A stretch of 5,915 nt of DNA from assembly GCA_029881635.1 (NCBI GenBank), contig JAOUMG010000145.1, forward strand, positions 1 to 5,915. Reading direction: 5' to 3'. The notes below the pieces were generated by a model, which was not told the origin of the DNA, searched no databases, and was given only the letters and a program-made list of their open reading frames with translations. The stretch's first letter is position 1. Each line of letters opens with the position of its first letter. The stretch comes from Paracoccaceae bacterium (GTDB taxonomy: Bacteria; Pseudomonadota; Alphaproteobacteria; Rhodobacterales; Rhodobacteraceae). Shown piece by piece: positions 5,341-5,915 of the stretch. A program made the position numbers and the translations under genes.

Positions 5341-5915
5341 TCATAATCCAGCAAATTTGGATTGGACGCGCTGCCCGCCTGTACGGGCCGCCACTTCGTG
5401 CATCGGTGTCAACTGTGGTGCATTCCGAATGAAATCTGCCGCCCTAGCCGCGATCATCATTGTTGGGGCATTGAGATTGGCGCTCGTAATCTCTGGCAAT
5501 ACCGAAGCATCCACTACGCGCAAACCCTCTATCCCGTGCACGCGAAGTTTGTCATCAACCACCGCCAGTTCATCATGGCCCATCCGACAGGTACAGGACG
5601 GATGAAAGGCGGTCTCCACTCGCGCGCGCAGCATGGCCTCGATGTCCCCATTCGTCTGGTAATCAGCACCCGGGGTCATTTCCGCGCCACGAAACACGTC
5701 GAAGGCAGGTTGCGCCACGAGGTCGCGCGCGCGGCGCACACCTTCTCTCATTTCGCGCAGGTCATCGGGGTCATCAAGATAATTGAAATGCAGCCTTGGC
5801 GGCCCTTGAGGGTTGTCGCGGTTAAGCTCCACATGGCCTTTCGTTCTCGGTCTTGCATGATCGACATTGACCGAGAACGCCTGATTGACCGTGATCCGAT
5901 CACCCTGAACCGTAA
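5341..5915 (-). CDS. betA: Choline dehydrogenase-like GMC oxidoreductase, C-terminal part
   Basis: The frame enters from the right edge with no stop, so about 190 C-terminal residues of a protein usually near 550 are visible; the FAD-binding N-terminus lies outside. The sequence follows BetA closely: RPRTKGHVELNRDNP, HFNYLDDPDDL, QPAFDVFRGAEMTPG, the catalytic-His segment FHPSCTCRMG (His codon at 5602-5604), RVHGIEGLRVVDAS, and SANLNAPTMMI, where the partner Asn lies near 5470-5478. BetA oxidises choline to betaine aldehyde at the membrane for osmoprotection. Other GMC alcohol dehydrogenases share these motifs, and SANLNAPT is seen in non-choline members too, so the symbol is tentative. About 25 residues extend past the usual end. 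The internal GTG at 5830-5832 is not the start, since homology continues upstream to the edge. The gene is convergent with the operon. Confidence 0.75.
   Translation of the reverse strand, partial: TVQGDRITVNQAFSVNVDHARPRTKGHVELNRDNPQGPPRLHFNYLDDPDDLREMREGVRRARDLVAQPAFDVFRGAEMTPGADYQTNGDIEAMLRARVETAFHPSCTCRMGHDELAVVDDKLRVHGIEGLRVVDASVLPEITSANLNAPTMMIAARAADFIRNAPQLTPMHEVAARTGGQRVQSKFAGL

Noticed and set aside
1..5915. CRISPR array, insertion sequence, phage att site or toxin-antitoxin pair
   Set aside because: No regular spaced repeats, transposase motifs, terminal inverted repeats or paired small genes were seen.

Overview
The window looks like a chromosomal segment from an alphaproteobacterium, most likely a Rhodobacterales (roseobacter-type) organism. 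The grounds are the DxWGV-type HAD-IIA hydrolase, the BetA-like dehydrogenase, a small lysine-rich protein and the style of the intergenic DNA. This is inference from family recognition; no taxonomic marker gene is present.

Layout, left to right. Positions 1-431 hold no convincing gene, but include a degenerate repeat (124-217) and a hairpin (397-421) just past the next gene's stop. A HAD-IIA phosphatase-like gene lies on the minus strand (432-1316). A 542-base divergent intergenic region follows; it holds a well-formed intrinsic terminator (1646-1681) with no recognisable gene in front of it. Then comes the centrepiece, a tight plus-strand three-gene operon (1859-4670): a PhnW-like class V aminotransferase, a membrane CDP-alcohol phosphatidyltransferase overlapping it by an ATGA junction, and a LicC/PntC-like nucleotidyltransferase 35 bases further on. 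Behind the operon sit a short lysine-rich reading frame whose expected start codon appears mutated, a perfect 9-bp hairpin, and a second copy of the degenerate repeat (5103-5225). The right edge (5341-5915) is the 3' part of a choline-dehydrogenase-like GMC flavoenzyme on the minus strand, cut by the window.

The three operon genes read as a head-group pathway: make an aminated head group, activate it as a CMP derivative, and transfer it to a membrane lipid alcohol. No kinase is present. That fits a phosphonate such as 2-aminoethylphosphonate (AEP), which already carries its phosphorus, so the leading hypothesis is phosphonolipid synthesis. Two facts hold this open: PEP mutase and phosphonopyruvate decarboxylase are not in the window, and the aminotransferase has Gln where PhnW has a substrate-binding Arg. 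The real head group may therefore be a variant.
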